From NCBI RefSeq assembly GCF_033101155.1, contig NZ_JAWMPX010000006.1, positions 62,001 through 126,000 of the forward strand: DNA of 64,000 nt, given 5' to 3'. Positions 25,221 to 34,552 of the stretch are shown piece by piece (the first letter of the stretch is position 1; each line of letters opens with the position of its first letter). The notes beneath the pieces are model-generated. The model was not told the origin of the DNA. It saw only the letters and a list, made by a program, of their open reading frames with translations, and made no database searches. Made by a program: the position numbers and the translations under genes. Source of the DNA: Tropicimonas sp033101155. Its GTDB lineage: Bacteria > Pseudomonadota > Alphaproteobacteria > Rhodobacterales > Rhodobacteraceae.

Positions 25221-26216
25221 TCAGCTGAAACGCTCCGGACCGCGCCACTGCGTGTCCGAATAGCGGTCGCCATGCGCCCAGCCAACGGGCAGGACCGCTT
25301 CAATCCGCGCGAGGTCTCCCTCGGACAGTGACACGGTCGTACCGGCCAGCAATTCATCGAAATGCCCGACCGAGCGGGTGCCGGGGATCGGGATCACGTG
25401 CTCGCCGCGCGACAGCAGCCAGGCGATGGCAAGCCCGGCGGCCGGAATTTCCATCTCGGCCGCAAGCCGGCGGAACCCGTCGGAGATCTTCAGATTCGCG
25501 CTGTAGGTCTCGCCGAGAAAACGCGGCATGGTCGAAAGGAAGAAGAGATCCGGCACGCGCTCGGCCGGGATCGGATCATCCGTCAGCAGCCCCCGCCCGA
25601 CCGGCGAGAAAGCAACCAGCGCGGTGCCAAGTTCGGCGCAGGCCTGAAGCAGCCCCAGCTCCGGCGCCCGGGTAGAGAGCGAGTATTCCGATTGGACGGC
25701 GGCCACGGGATGCACCTCGGCGGCCCGGCGCAGCGAACTGGGGGCGATCTCGGAGAAGCCGAAGGCGCGGATCTTGCCGGCGCGAACCAACCCGGCCAGC
25801 GTCTCGGTCACCTCCTCGATGGGACGCTCCACCTCGCGGCGGTGGACGTAGAACAGGTCGACACACTCGATCCCCATCCGCTTGAGGCTGCCATCGAGTT
25901 CACGCTCAAGATGCCCGGCGGAATTGTCGAAGGGGCGGTCCGGGTCGCGGGTGATCCCGGCTTTGGTGGCTATGTGGAAGAACTCCCGTGCCGTCGCGCC
26001 CCGGTCGGCGAGGTAACTGCCGATGGCGTTTTCGGACTTGCCGTTGCCGTAGACATTGGAGGTGTCGATATGGGTGACGCCCGCCTCCATGGCCCGGTCG
26101 AGAATATGATGCGACGCCGCCTCGTCGGTCGGACCATAGGCATCCGCGAAGGACATGCCGCCAATGCCGATGCAGGAGATTTCCGGGCCGTCCTTGTAGA
26201 ACTTTCGCAATTTCAT
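25221..26216 (-). CDS. Aldo/keto reductase
   Basis: A 331-residue NADPH-dependent TIM-barrel oxidoreductase. Visible family signatures are the catalytic Asp and Tyr in HIDTSNVYGNGKSE, the Lys in IATKAGI, the His in DLFYVHRRE, and the cofactor site IPIPGTRSVGHFDE. It belongs to the group of proteins related to plant auxin-induced reductases (AKR13-like). The ATG at 26216 has AGGAG upstream; this ribosome site overlaps the cmk stop, so the genes are coupled. Substrate unknown. Confidence 0.88.
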   Translation of the reverse strand: MKLRKFYKDGPEISCIGIGGMSFADAYGPTDEAASHHILDRAMEAGVTHIDTSNVYGNGKSENAIGSYLADRGATAREFFHIATKAGITRDPDRPFDNSAGHLERELDGSLKRMGIECVDLFYVHRREVERPIEEVTETLAGLVRAGKIRAFGFSEIAPSSLRRAAEVHPVAAVQSEYSLSTRAPELGLLQACAELGTALVAFSPVGRGLLTDDPIPAERVPDLFFLSTMPRFLGETYSANLKISDGFRRLAAEMEIPAAGLAIAWLLSRGEHVIPIPGTRSVGHFDELLAGTTVSLSEGDLARIEAVLPVGWAHGDRYSDTQWRGPERFS

Positions 26217-26221
26217 CGACG

Positions 26222-26842
26222 TCACTCCTGTTTCTGCGCGGCGCGGGCCACCGTGTCGATGGCGGCCTGCACTGCTTCCTCGATAGTCATCAAGGAGGTG
26301 TCAAGTTGCACCGCATCACCGGCCGCCGTCATCGGCGCGGTTGCGCGGGCGGAATCGCGGCGGTCGCGCTCGCTGAGATCGGCGGAAACCTCGTCGAGAG
26401 ACACGTCGTGCCCCTTGCCGACCAGTTCCTTGTGGCGCCGTTCGGCGCGGACCGCGTCGGACGCTGTCACGAAGAGCTTTGCTTCGGCATCCGGGCATAT
26501 CACGGTGCCGATATCGCGCCCGTCCAGCACCGCCCCACCCTGCCGGCGCGCAAAGGCGCGCTGGAAATTGACAAGGGCAGTGCGAATCTCCGGCATCGCG
26601 GCGACAACGCTCGCGGCCTGGGCGACATCGGGGCTGCGCAGCGCCTCGGCATCGGCGTAATGCTCTGGCTGGAGCGTCTCGGCGGCCTCCAGCGCGTCCT
26701 TGCCTTCGAGCGTACGCTTGCCCACGGCACGATAGAGCAGCCCGGTATCGAGATGGGCAAAACCGAAATGCGCGGCGACCGCGCGGGCAATGGTGCCCTT
26801 GCCGGCTGCGGCCGGCCCGTCAATGGCGACTGTCAGACTCAC
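26222..26842 (-). CDS. cmk: Cytidylate kinase
   Basis: A 206-residue kinase that phosphorylates CMP and dCMP. The P-loop GPAAAGKGT is at residues 9-17, followed by LDTGLLYRAVG and DGRDIGTVICPDA, which contact the nucleotide. The start is a GTG at 26842 with GAGGAGG seven bases upstream; extending to upstream in-frame ATGs would add residues not found in the family. Followed by an aldo/keto reductase and rpsA. Confidence 0.95.
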   Translation of the reverse strand: MSLTVAIDGPAAAGKGTIARAVAAHFGFAHLDTGLLYRAVGKRTLEGKDALEAAETLQPEHYADAEALRSPDVAQAASVVAAMPEIRTALVNFQRAFARRQGGAVLDGRDIGTVICPDAEAKLFVTASDAVRAERRHKELVGKGHDVSLDEVSADLSERDRRDSARATAPMTAAGDAVQLDTSLMTIEEAVQAAIDTVARAAQKQE

Positions 26843-26987
26843 CTGTTCCGCCTCCTCGCTAGGTGGACATTCCTCATAGCCCATTGACGCAGCGGGGGGA
26901 AGCTGGCTCAGCGACAGAGCCGAGCGCAGGTGGTTCGGCGGTTTTTGGCGGGTTCGATGCCGCATTGCCGGCCGACGGCACCAGGCG

Positions 26988-27524
26988 TCACTCCTGTCCG
27001 GACCCACCCGCGCGCCGCGCCCTGACAAGCCGCCGTGCCCCGGCCCGCAGCAGCCCGAAGAGCACCCCCAGCATCGCCACCGATGTCAGCGAAGATTTCA
27101 TCACGCTCGCCCGCGAGGCCGCAACGATATCGGCATCCTCGGGTACGCCGTTCAGCAGCCCCGCCACCCGGATGTTTTCCAGCCAATCGGCCCCCATGCC
27201 ACCGAGAATGGCGGCGAGAAACAGGGCGCGCCAGATTCGTCCCCGGTAGAGCTGCCAGATCGCTCCGGCAAGCGACAGGGCCAGAAGCGGCGGATAGAAG
27301 ATGTCCAGCCATCTCTGCGGCCCCGCATAGAGCGCGCGCCCCTCGTCGGAGAGCGCCGAGAGGAAGGCCCGCGCCTCCTCCGGGCCATAGCCCCCCGGGC
27401 GCATGTCGAACGGTGCCAACCCGTCAGCGGCGCGCGAGATCGCTGGCAGGGTCCAGCCCAGCATGACTGCATAGACGGCGAGGGTCAGCGCAAGAATGCC
27501 CCACCAGGCGTGGCGCATCTGCAT
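26988..27524 (-). CDS. Uncharacterised integral membrane protein
   Basis: A 178-residue protein with about four hydrophobic segments (roughly 7-27, 72-90, 97-113 and 140-157) and a basic carboxyl tail. No family is recognised. The ATG at 27524 follows GAGGTG, and the gene begins seven bases after the aroA stop on the same strand, so it is probably cotranscribed with aroA. Confidence 0.7.
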   Translation of the reverse strand: MQMRHAWWGILALTLAVYAVMLGWTLPAISRAADGLAPFDMRPGGYGPEEARAFLSALSDEGRALYAGPQRWLDIFYPPLLALSLAGAIWQLYRGRIWRALFLAAILGGMGADWLENIRVAGLLNGVPEDADIVAASRASVMKSSLTSVAMLGVLFGLLRAGARRLVRARRAGGSGQE

Positions 27525-27531
27525 CCGCACC

Positions 27532-28884
27532 TCAGGAATTCGCCAGTGACAGAGAGGCGCCAAGCGTCGTCATGAGCGGCTCGAAGATCGGGAAGGAAGT
27601 TGCAATCGGGCCGGCATCGTCCACCGTGACCGGCTTCTTTGCCGCCATCCCGCAGATCAGGAAGGACATGGCGATGCGGTGATCGAGCCGCGCCTCGGTC
27701 AGCGCCCCACCGGGGACATTCCCGGCACCGAGCCCGTGGATTGTGAAGCTGTCCTCGCTTTCCTCCACCTCGACCCCGCAGGCGCGCAGGCCCACGGCCA
27801 TGGCGTCGATCCGGTCGCTCTCCTTGACGCGCAGCTCATGGGTGCCGGGCATATGGGTCACACCGCAGGCGTTTGCGGCGACCACGGACAGGACCGGGTA
27901 TTCGTCGATCATCGAGGGGGCGCGCTCGGCGGGAACCTCGATGCCCTTCATGTCGGGCGAGTAGCGGGCGCGCAGGTCGGCTACGGGTTCGCCACCCTCT
28001 TCGCGCGGGTTCTCGAAACTCAGATCCGCACCCATCTCCTGCAGCGTGGTGAAGAGCCCGGCGCGGGTCGGGTTGAGACCGATATTGGGCACCAGCACAT
28101 CCGAGCCCGGTACGATCAACGCCGCGCAGACCGGGAAGGCGGCCGAAGACGGGTCGCGCGGCACAGCAATGGTCTGGGGCTTCAGCTCCGGTTGGCCGGT
28201 GAGCGTGATGCGATAGCCCGCCTCGGTCTTCTCGGTCACCACCTCGGCGCCGAAGCCGCGCAGCATCCGCTCGGTATGGTCGCGCGTGGCAGCAGCCTCG
28301 GTCACGACGGTCTGTCCCGGCGCATTCAGCCCCGCCAGCAGCACCGCCGACTTGACCTGCGCAGAGGCCATCGGCGTGACGTAATCGACCGGCAGCGGCT
28401 CGGCGGCGCCGACCAGCGTCATCGGCAGCCTGCCGCCTTCACGGCCAACCGCCTGGGTGCCGAACAGCGCCAGCGGGTCCGTCACACGGCCCATCGGGCG
28501 GGAGCGCAGCGAAGCGTCGCCGGTGAAGGTCGCCGTGATCGGCGAAGTCGCCATGGCGCCCATGATCAGGCGCACACCAGTGCCGGAATTGCCGCAATCG
28601 ATCACGTCCTCAGGCTCGGCAAAGCCACCAACGCCGACCCCATGCACCGACCATTCGCCCGGCCCGTGCTGAACCACCTCGGCGCCGAACGCAGTCATGG
28701 CCCGGCCGGTGTCCAGCACATCCTCGCCTTCGAGCAGGCCCGTGATACGGGTCTCGCCGACAGCCATGGCGCCAAAGATCAGCGCGCGGTGGGAGATCGA
28801 CTTGTCCCCGGGCACATCGGCCTGGCCCTTGAGCGGCAGGCTGGTGCGGGCGGTCATCTTGCGGGCGGGTCCATGTGCCGACAT
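27532..28884 (-). CDS. aroA: 3-phosphoshikimate 1-carboxyvinyltransferase (EPSP synthase)
   Basis: A 450-residue enzyme of the shikimate pathway that joins phosphoenolpyruvate to shikimate 3-phosphate. It has GDKSISHRALIFGAMA near the start, the GNSGTGVRLIMG loop and the DHRIAMSFLICGM end. The GDASLRSRPM stretch and NSGTGVRL with Ala/Gly spacing resemble class II (glyphosate-tolerant type) EPSP synthases of alphaproteobacteria, but class was not tested. Length is normal. Confidence 0.95.
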   Translation of the reverse strand: MSAHGPARKMTARTSLPLKGQADVPGDKSISHRALIFGAMAVGETRITGLLEGEDVLDTGRAMTAFGAEVVQHGPGEWSVHGVGVGGFAEPEDVIDCGNSGTGVRLIMGAMATSPITATFTGDASLRSRPMGRVTDPLALFGTQAVGREGGRLPMTLVGAAEPLPVDYVTPMASAQVKSAVLLAGLNAPGQTVVTEAAATRDHTERMLRGFGAEVVTEKTEAGYRITLTGQPELKPQTIAVPRDPSSAAFPVCAALIVPGSDVLVPNIGLNPTRAGLFTTLQEMGADLSFENPREEGGEPVADLRARYSPDMKGIEVPAERAPSMIDEYPVLSVVAANACGVTHMPGTHELRVKESDRIDAMAVGLRACGVEVEESEDSFTIHGLGAGNVPGGALTEARLDHRIAMSFLICGMAAKKPVTVDDAGPIATSFPIFEPLMTTLGASLSLANS

Positions 28885-28951
28885 CGGGCTCTCCTTCGCG
28901 GGTTTCCCGCGCGGCTTAGCCCAGAGCGGGCGGGCGGTCCAGCCGGCACGC

Positions 28952-29431
28952 TCACCCGGTGGCCCTGCGCTCCCCGAAGAGGCGCGGCCTGAGGCATCCC
29001 AGGACCAGCTCTGTCAGAAGCGGGATGACATTGGACATGCCGACAAGCGCCTCGGTCGCTTCCAGGTCATGGAAGGCCTGCGGCAGCGGGTCGGCCGGAG
29101 GCACCGCTTCCGCCATCACCCGCAGCTCCGGCATCATCGGCACGAGAAAGACAACGGCATTGACGCTCAGAAAGGCGATCATCGCCAGCTTGACCTTCAT
29201 CCAGTTGGCCCGGACTCCGAAGCCAAAATACAGGCTCAGGTCACAGAGCAGCTTCAGCCCCAGCCCCGGCAGGATCAGGATGTAAGCGCTCAGCTCCTTG
29301 TAGGTATAGACGATGGCTGCGGTCTGGCCGTCGGGCGACCCGATCGTGGCGCCGATGACGATATGGCTGAGGATCCCGCCGACATACATGATGCCGGCGA
29401 TCTCATTGAAGAACTCCAAAAGTTTGCGCAT
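28952..29431 (-). CDS. DUF2269-like integral membrane protein
   Basis: A 159-residue protein with about four membrane spans and a conserved histidine in GGILSHIVIGA near the N-terminus, as in the DUF2269 family. No function known. The ATG at 29431 lies five bases after the stop of the cytochrome b561 gene, so the two form an operon, and it may be a partner in the same membrane redox process. Confidence 0.65.
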   Translation of the reverse strand: MRKLLEFFNEIAGIMYVGGILSHIVIGATIGSPDGQTAAIVYTYKELSAYILILPGLGLKLLCDLSLYFGFGVRANWMKVKLAMIAFLSVNAVVFLVPMMPELRVMAEAVPPADPLPQAFHDLEATEALVGMSNVIPLLTELVLGCLRPRLFGERRATG

Positions 29432-29436
29432 CTGGC

Positions 29437-29970
29437 TCACTCTTCCCGCTGGCCGAACCACATGCGCCTGAACAGCCCGTCGCGACGGACATAGTGGTGC
29501 CAGAGCCCGGCGCCCGCATGGCCCAGGATCAGAACGCCAAGCAGAAAGGCCAGCGCCCCATGTGCCGCGCGCGGCGGGAAGGCAGCGAAATCCGCCGGCA
29601 GCGGCGCACCGGAGCCACCAAAAACGATCCCCGGAAGCCCCGCCATGGTCGCGGTGGCCAGCCCGGACAGGCAGAGCGCTATGACGACACAATAGAGTGC
29701 CCAATGCATCGCCTGTCCGAGCCAGTTGAGAAGCGCATTCCCGATGTCGGAATGGGGTGGTTTGCGGGTGGTTAAGCGTGTGGCCAGGCGCAGGAGCATC
29801 AGCGCGAGGATGATCATCCCCATCGACATATGCATGCGCAGGGCGGTGAGTTTGAACGGGTCGTCATTGGCGGTCTCGGCAAGGACGGTGCCGCCCAGGA
29901 TCAGGCCAAGGATGATCATCGCAGCCAGCAGCCAGTGCAGGGCGACAAGTAGGGGGTGGTAGCGGGTCAT
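29437..29970 (-). CDS. Cytochrome b561
   Basis: A 177-residue diheme membrane protein of the bacterial cytochrome b561 family (superoxide-to-ubiquinone or general quinone redox). Four spans are visible, with the heme-ligand histidines in ALHWLLAAMI, ALRMHMSMGM, AMHWALYCVV and HGALAFLLGVLILGH. The promoter (-35 TTGCAA, -10 TAGAAT) and a MarR-type palindrome lie upstream between it and the divergent marR gene. DUF2269 follows. Confidence 0.88.
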   Translation of the reverse strand: MTRYHPLLVALHWLLAAMIILGLILGGTVLAETANDDPFKLTALRMHMSMGMIILALMLLRLATRLTTRKPPHSDIGNALLNWLGQAMHWALYCVVIALCLSGLATATMAGLPGIVFGGSGAPLPADFAAFPPRAAHGALAFLLGVLILGHAGAGLWHHYVRRDGLFRRMWFGQREE

Positions 29971-29983
29971 GTGCGTGTCTCCG

Positions 29984-30011
29984 ATTCTATATATTAAGGC
30001 TACACTTGCAA
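29984..30011 (-). promoter_or_regulatory. Promoter of the cytochrome b561 gene
   Basis: On the minus strand TTGCAA (30011-30006), a 16-base spacer and TAGAAT (29989-29984), 14 bases before the start codon. Good match to a sigma-70-type promoter; start site not known. Confidence 0.5.
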
Positions 30012-30020
30012 ATGTTATTC

Positions 30021-30032
30021 TTGCAATTGCAA
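30021..30032. promoter_or_regulatory. Probable MarR operator, TTGCAATTGCAA
   Basis: Perfect 12-bp palindrome in the middle of the 100-base gap between divergent marR and cytochrome b561 genes. Two further TTGCA elements (30006 and 30036) flank it, so the repressor may bind an array. Confidence 0.6.
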
Positions 30033-30070
30033 TTATTGCACAGGTAGGGTGCGGAGCGTAATCAGAGAGC

Positions 30071-30508
30071 ATGAATGTGAAAGACGAGACCCGCGCCCTC
30101 CGCGAGGCAAGCTTCGGCTGGAAAATCCAGCAGCTTGCGCGGCGGATGGATGACCGGATGACGGCCGAACTGGCAGAACTCGGGCTGAACTTGCCACAAT
30201 TCCCGGTGATCATGACGGTGCTGGAGCACGGCGGTGTCACGCAGGTCGAGATTGCCAAGCTCTACGACCGTCCGGCCTATGTGATTTCGCGCGCACTGGA
30301 CGGGCTGGAGGAACAAGGGCTGGTGGAACGCCGGCCGCATCCGACCTCGCGCCGGGCCCATGAAATCCACGCCACGCAAGCCGGCATGGCCCTGTCCGCG
30401 CGCCTGCATGCCATCGTGGAAGAGGTCAATGCGGCGACCCTCGCACCGCTCTCGACTGCGGAACGGGAGGCACTTCTGGTGATGTTGCCGAAGCTTCTGG
30501 CCCCTTAG
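30071..30508 (+). CDS. MarR family transcriptional regulator
   Basis: A 145-residue winged-helix regulator. The recognition region is GGVTQVEIAKLYDRPAYVISRALDGLEEQGLVERRPH (about 56-92), typical of MarR. It is divergent from the cytochrome b561 gene, with the palindrome TTGCAATTGCAA between them, which suggests it represses both. The signal is unknown; redox or phenolic compounds are usual for the family. Its stop abuts that of the convergent amidohydrolase gene. Confidence 0.87.
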   Translation: MNVKDETRALREASFGWKIQQLARRMDDRMTAELAELGLNLPQFPVIMTVLEHGGVTQVEIAKLYDRPAYVISRALDGLEEQGLVERRPHPTSRRAHEIHATQAGMALSARLHAIVEEVNAATLAPLSTAEREALLVMLPKLLAP

Positions 30509-31582
30509 TCAGCCGGTCCCGCCCGGCCGCTCTCCAAGCCAGATCCCGGGATTGGTCTCGGCAATCTGGCGGAACCAGTCTTCGCCGAGCGTGTTGCGCA
30601 GCCGGAAGCTGATCGCCCGCTCGGAGAGCTTCTCGCGCTTGATCATGTAGTAATCCGACCCGAACAGGACTCGCTCCCGCACCCGTTTTTCGCCCATGAA
30701 GACCCGCAGGAAGGGCGCAAAATCGTCGAAATGGAACAGCGTGTAGGAGATGTCTGTCCAAAGCCCCGGCCACTCGCCCGACCGCAACAGGTCGAGGATG
30801 GCGGCGAGCCAGTTGCGCTCCCGCGCGCCCGCGTCGAGCGGGTCGATCCCTTGCTCGATATAGCTGCGCCAATCGACCTGCCCGCCGAAATGCGCAAGAC
30901 ACAGGCGCAACTCGGGAAAACGCTCCAGCACCGGCAACACCGCGCGCGGGTCGGTATAGGCATCGGCCAGCGCCATTGGCAGGCCCCGCCCGGCGACCCC
31001 GCCGCGCGCGCAATGCGAGATCACCGGCACATTACGCTCAAGCAGCAGCGGGTAGAGCTCTTCCATGAGCACCGGGTGATCGGGGGCGAAGCCGAGCCGG
31101 GGATAGATCTTGAGGCCGCGAAAGCCGAGCGTCTCGATTGCCCGCCGCGCCTCGGCGACGGAGTCAGGGGCGTCCGGATAGACTGTCGCGAAGGGGATGA
31201 TGCGCGGCCCCAGAACCGGGTCGGCAGCAAGTTCCGCCAGTTCGTCATGCTGCATTCCAAGGTCGGCCTGAACCGCGCCGTGGCCGATATGCGCCATGTC
31301 CATCGGCAGCACGACAAACCGTGCATCGCCGGGATAGTGCGGCAGCATCTCCCGCAGGACATCGGATTGCAGCGCCTGGTCCCCGGTTGCCCGGAACCGT
31401 TCCAGACGGGCAACCACGCCGGCCCAGTGCTCCTGCCCGACCGCCGCCAACCCCCAACGGACCGCGCCGACAAGCCCGGGCACGAGGCGGATCAGGGAAA
31501 CCAGCGGATGCGGGTAGCGATCCGGCACATGGGCCGTCGTGAAAAGATGCGTATGACAATTGGTGATGCGGATATCCGACAT
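30509..31582 (-). CDS. Amidohydrolase family (TIM-barrel) protein
   Basis: A 357-residue metal-dependent hydrolase of the amidohydrolase-2 group. It starts with the metal motif CHTHLF (HxH), and has GFRGLKIYPRLGF, VISHCARGG and LAHFGG further on, with a conserved Asp in FGSDYY near the end. Members include decarboxylases and lactonases; the substrate here is not evident. It is transcribed alone. Confidence 0.8.
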   Translation of the reverse strand: MSDIRITNCHTHLFTTAHVPDRYPHPLVSLIRLVPGLVGAVRWGLAAVGQEHWAGVVARLERFRATGDQALQSDVLREMLPHYPGDARFVVLPMDMAHIGHGAVQADLGMQHDELAELAADPVLGPRIIPFATVYPDAPDSVAEARRAIETLGFRGLKIYPRLGFAPDHPVLMEELYPLLLERNVPVISHCARGGVAGRGLPMALADAYTDPRAVLPVLERFPELRLCLAHFGGQVDWRSYIEQGIDPLDAGARERNWLAAILDLLRSGEWPGLWTDISYTLFHFDDFAPFLRVFMGEKRVRERVLFGSDYYMIKREKLSERAISFRLRNTLGEDWFRQIAETNPGIWLGERPGGTG

Positions 31583-31652
31583 GCGCGCCCTTCGTTCCCA
31601 AGGATGGCGCCAGTCTACACCCCCGTCGGGCGATCCGGCAGGGAAATCGCGC

Positions 31653-32375
31653 TCAGTCGCGCAGGAAGGTCAGGTAGTGCGGCACCCGCCCCTCTCGCAG
31701 CGCCTTCTTCTCGTAGCGCGTGGAGATCCAGTCATCCCAGGGCATGCGCCAATCCGCTGGCCCCTCGGCCGTCCAGGTGAAGCCGTGGCGCGGCACCTGT
31801 TCCAACGTCTGGCGCACATAGTCGGGAATGTCGGTCGCGACCCGCAAGACAGCACCCGGTTTGAGCACACGCGCGAGCGGCTCAAGATGCTCGGGGGTCA
31901 CGAACCGGCGCCGGTGATGGCGCGTCTTCGGCCAGGGATCGGGATAGAGCAGGAAGGCACGGGAGATCGACGCTTCGGGCAGCACGTCGAACATATCGCG
32001 CGCATCGCCGGGATGGACGGCGACATTCTCCGCCCCCGCCGCACGGATCTTGCCCAGCAGCATGGCAACGCCGTTGATATAGGGCTCGCAGCCGATGATC
32101 CCGACCTGCGGATTGCTCGCCGCCTGATGCACCATGTGCTCGCCGCCGCCGAAGCCGATCTCCAGCCAGGTCTCGCGCCCGCCGAACAGGGCCTCGAGGT
32201 CGAGCGGATTGCGGTCGGGGTTGACGTCCCAGTCGACCGGCCCCGGCGACAGGCTCGCGAGATCCTCGTCGAGATAGCCCTGCTGACTGGGGCGCAACGA
32301 CTTGCCATGACGGCGGCCGTAGAAATTGCGCCAGGGGGCGCCAGTGGGGGCGGTATCGGGCTTGTTCTCTGACAT
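31653..32375 (-). CDS. trmB: tRNA (guanine-N7-)-methyltransferase
   Basis: A 240-residue SAM-dependent enzyme that methylates G46 of tRNA. The SAM site LEIGFGGGEHMVHQA, the acidic strand IIGCEPYINGVAML and the conserved LYPDPWPKTRHHRRR are hallmarks of TrmB. The ATG at 32375 follows GAGGGG. About 275 bases of apparently non-coding sequence separate it from ribD. Confidence 0.95.
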   Translation of the reverse strand: MSENKPDTAPTGAPWRNFYGRRHGKSLRPSQQGYLDEDLASLSPGPVDWDVNPDRNPLDLEALFGGRETWLEIGFGGGEHMVHQAASNPQVGIIGCEPYINGVAMLLGKIRAAGAENVAVHPGDARDMFDVLPEASISRAFLLYPDPWPKTRHHRRRFVTPEHLEPLARVLKPGAVLRVATDIPDYVRQTLEQVPRHGFTWTAEGPADWRMPWDDWISTRYEKKALREGRVPHYLTFLRD

Positions 32376-32650
32376 GCCGCGTCCCCTCGCAAAAGCACGC
32401 GGCCGGGTCAAGAACCGAACCACTTTCAAGGCGCGGGTTTGCGCGCTGAAGGGGCGGGACATGCGACGAGCAGGCATTTCTTCGTGAAGGGTCGCAATTC
32501 TCTGCCTGGCAGCCTTGCTGCCGTTCGCTGCAAGCGCAACGGCAGCCGCACCTTGATCCCGGCCCCGTCAACGCTCTGCACCAAGGTCCTCGACCGGCTC
32601 ACATTCCTTCACGCGACTCCATCGTCCAAGCGCGCAGTCCCGAAAGTGCC

Positions 32651-33766
32651 TCACCCAGTCTCCACGGGACGCCATCGCGTCATGACATCCGGCCCGACCG
32701 CCCGCAGGCGCTCCAACCGAAAGCGCGGCGCCACGGAGAGAGCGTCGATCCCCATCGCGCCAAGACATGGCTGCCCTTCGGCCCCAAGCGCCATCCCGGC
32801 GCTGTAGACGACCAGTTCGTCGACCACACCAGCCGTGAGCAGTGCACCGGCCAGCGTTCCGCCACCCTCGCAAAAAACCCGCGTCAACCCGGCCGCCCCA
32901 AGCGCCTCGAGTGTCGCCACCGGGTCGAGCTGCCGCCCCTGTTGCCGGTCGATTTCCAGCAGCCGCGCTCCCTGCCCGGTCCAGGCCTCCCGCCGTTCGG
33001 GAAGCGCATCCTTGCCATGGCAAAGCCAGACCGGTGCTGCCGTGATCTCCCGAAACAGTTGGCTTTCCTGCGGCAGGTCGAGATGGCGCGAGGTCACGAT
33101 CCGCACCGGCTTATGCCGCACACCCAGCCCCCGCACCGTCAGTGAAGGGTCATCGGCCCGCGCCGTGCCGCCCCCGACCAGCACTGCGTCGTGACAGGCC
33201 CGCAGCCCATGCACATCCCGCCGCGCCGCCGGGCCGGTGATCCACTGGCTCTCGCCGGTCGCCGTCGCGATCCGCCCGTCGAGCGACACCGCCAGCTTCA
33301 GGGTCAGATGCGGTCGCCCGGTGGTCACACGGCGCAGGAAGCCCTCATTGGCCCTTCGCGCCTGCTGTTCCAGCACCCCGGTCACGAGCTCGATCCCAGC
33401 GGCCCGCAAGATCGCATGGCCACCGCCGGCCACGCGCGGGTCCGGATCGGTCACCGCCGTCACCACCCGCACCACGCCAGCTGCAACCAGCGCCTCCGCG
33501 CAGGGCGGCGTCTTTCCATGATGGGCACAGGGTTCCAGCGAAACATAGACAGTTGCGCCATGCGCCGCCGCCCCTGCCTGGGCAAGCGCCTCTGTCTCCG
33601 CATGCGGCCGTCCGCCGGGCTGGGTCCAGCCGCGCCCGACGATCCGCCCGCTCTGGACAATCACACAGCCGACCGCCGGATTGGGCCAGACAGCCCCCAA
33701 CCCACGTCTGCCGAGCGCTATGGCCAGCGCCATGAAGCGCCGGTCGGCCCGCGTCATCTCACTCAC
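32651..33766 (-). CDS. ribD: Riboflavin biosynthesis deaminase/reductase
   Basis: A 371-residue bifunctional enzyme of riboflavin synthesis. The N-terminal deaminase has the zinc site His55-Ala-Glu57 (HAETEAL) with Cys80 and Cys89 (PCAHHGKTPPC). The C-terminal reductase begins around residue 150 (HLTLKLAVSLDGRIA) and holds the NADPH site DAVLVGGGTARADDP. The start overlaps the nrdR stop by four bases (ATGA), so ribD is coupled to nrdR, a common alphaproteobacterial arrangement. Confidence 0.96.
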   Translation of the reverse strand: MSEMTRADRRFMALAIALGRRGLGAVWPNPAVGCVIVQSGRIVGRGWTQPGGRPHAETEALAQAGAAAHGATVYVSLEPCAHHGKTPPCAEALVAAGVVRVVTAVTDPDPRVAGGGHAILRAAGIELVTGVLEQQARRANEGFLRRVTTGRPHLTLKLAVSLDGRIATATGESQWITGPAARRDVHGLRACHDAVLVGGGTARADDPSLTVRGLGVRHKPVRIVTSRHLDLPQESQLFREITAAPVWLCHGKDALPERREAWTGQGARLLEIDRQQGRQLDPVATLEALGAAGLTRVFCEGGGTLAGALLTAGVVDELVVYSAGMALGAEGQPCLGAMGIDALSVAPRFRLERLRAVGPDVMTRWRPVETG

Positions 33767-34230
33767 TCGGAATTCGTCTCCCCAGGCCGCAACTCACTGA
33801 CGAACTTGTCGAAATCGTCGGCTGCCTGGAAGTTTTTGTAGACGGACGCAAAGCGGACATAGGCGACGGTGTCGATCCGCGCCAGCGTCTCCATCACGAT
33901 CTCGCCGATGGTCGTGGACTTGATGTCCGTCTCGCCCATACTCTCCAGCCGCCGCACGATGCCAGAGATCATCTGGTCAATGCGATCCGGCTCCATCGGG
34001 CGCTTTTGCAGCGCGATCCGCACCGAACGCTCGAGCTTGTCGCGGTCGAAATCTTCGCGTCGCCCATTGGACTTGATCACCACGAGGTCACGCAGTTGCA
34101 CGCGCTCATACGTCGTGAACCGACCACCGCAAGACGGACAGAACCGCCGTCGCCGGATCGCGACATGGTCCTCCGCCGGACGGGAATCCTTGACCTGTGT
34201 ATCTACGTTTCCGCAAAACGGGCACCGCAT
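33763..34230 (-). CDS. nrdR: Transcriptional repressor NrdR
   Basis: A 155-residue repressor of ribonucleotide reductase genes. The zinc ribbon is complete (Cys3, Cys6, Cys31, Cys34), followed by FTTYERV and the ATP-cone domain (VIKSNGRREDFDRDKLERS, about 46-135) that senses ATP/dATP. Coupled to ribD downstream. The ATG at 34230 is the only start compatible with the zinc motif. Confidence 0.97.
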   Translation of the reverse strand: MRCPFCGNVDTQVKDSRPAEDHVAIRRRRFCPSCGGRFTTYERVQLRDLVVIKSNGRREDFDRDKLERSVRIALQKRPMEPDRIDQMISGIVRRLESMGETDIKSTTIGEIVMETLARIDTVAYVRFASVYKNFQAADDFDKFVSELRPGETNSE

Positions 34231-34552
34231 AGGCGTCCCCTTTCCTACTGCCCTTGGGGGTGGTCCCCCTTCTTGTTACGATGACTATAGGACAGCCTCG
34301 AAAGCTTGGGTAGGGAATTTGTCCACATACCCTATCTTGTCCCTCGAACTGTGATTCGGTCGCAATAGGCGGCCATCAAATGCTCCGTCTTCGCTTGTCG
34401 TTCCGGACGTCTTTTCCTCCTGCGCCTTGCATGGGCCTTCGTGGACAAATCCGAGGCATGGTTGAAGTTCAAACCTTCGAAGACAGCGTCTGCTTGCCTC
34501 ACAGGACCGATCCGGACTTTCCCCTGCCGTGCCACGGTGCGATGAGAACAGC
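34231..34552. other. Divergent intergenic region, no gene seen
   Basis: Promoter region between nrdR and the divergent flavoprotein gene. It contains a small hairpin GGGGG-TGGT-CCCCC at 34256-34269 just upstream of nrdR. I see no NrdR box and no credible reading frame. Confidence 0.45.
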
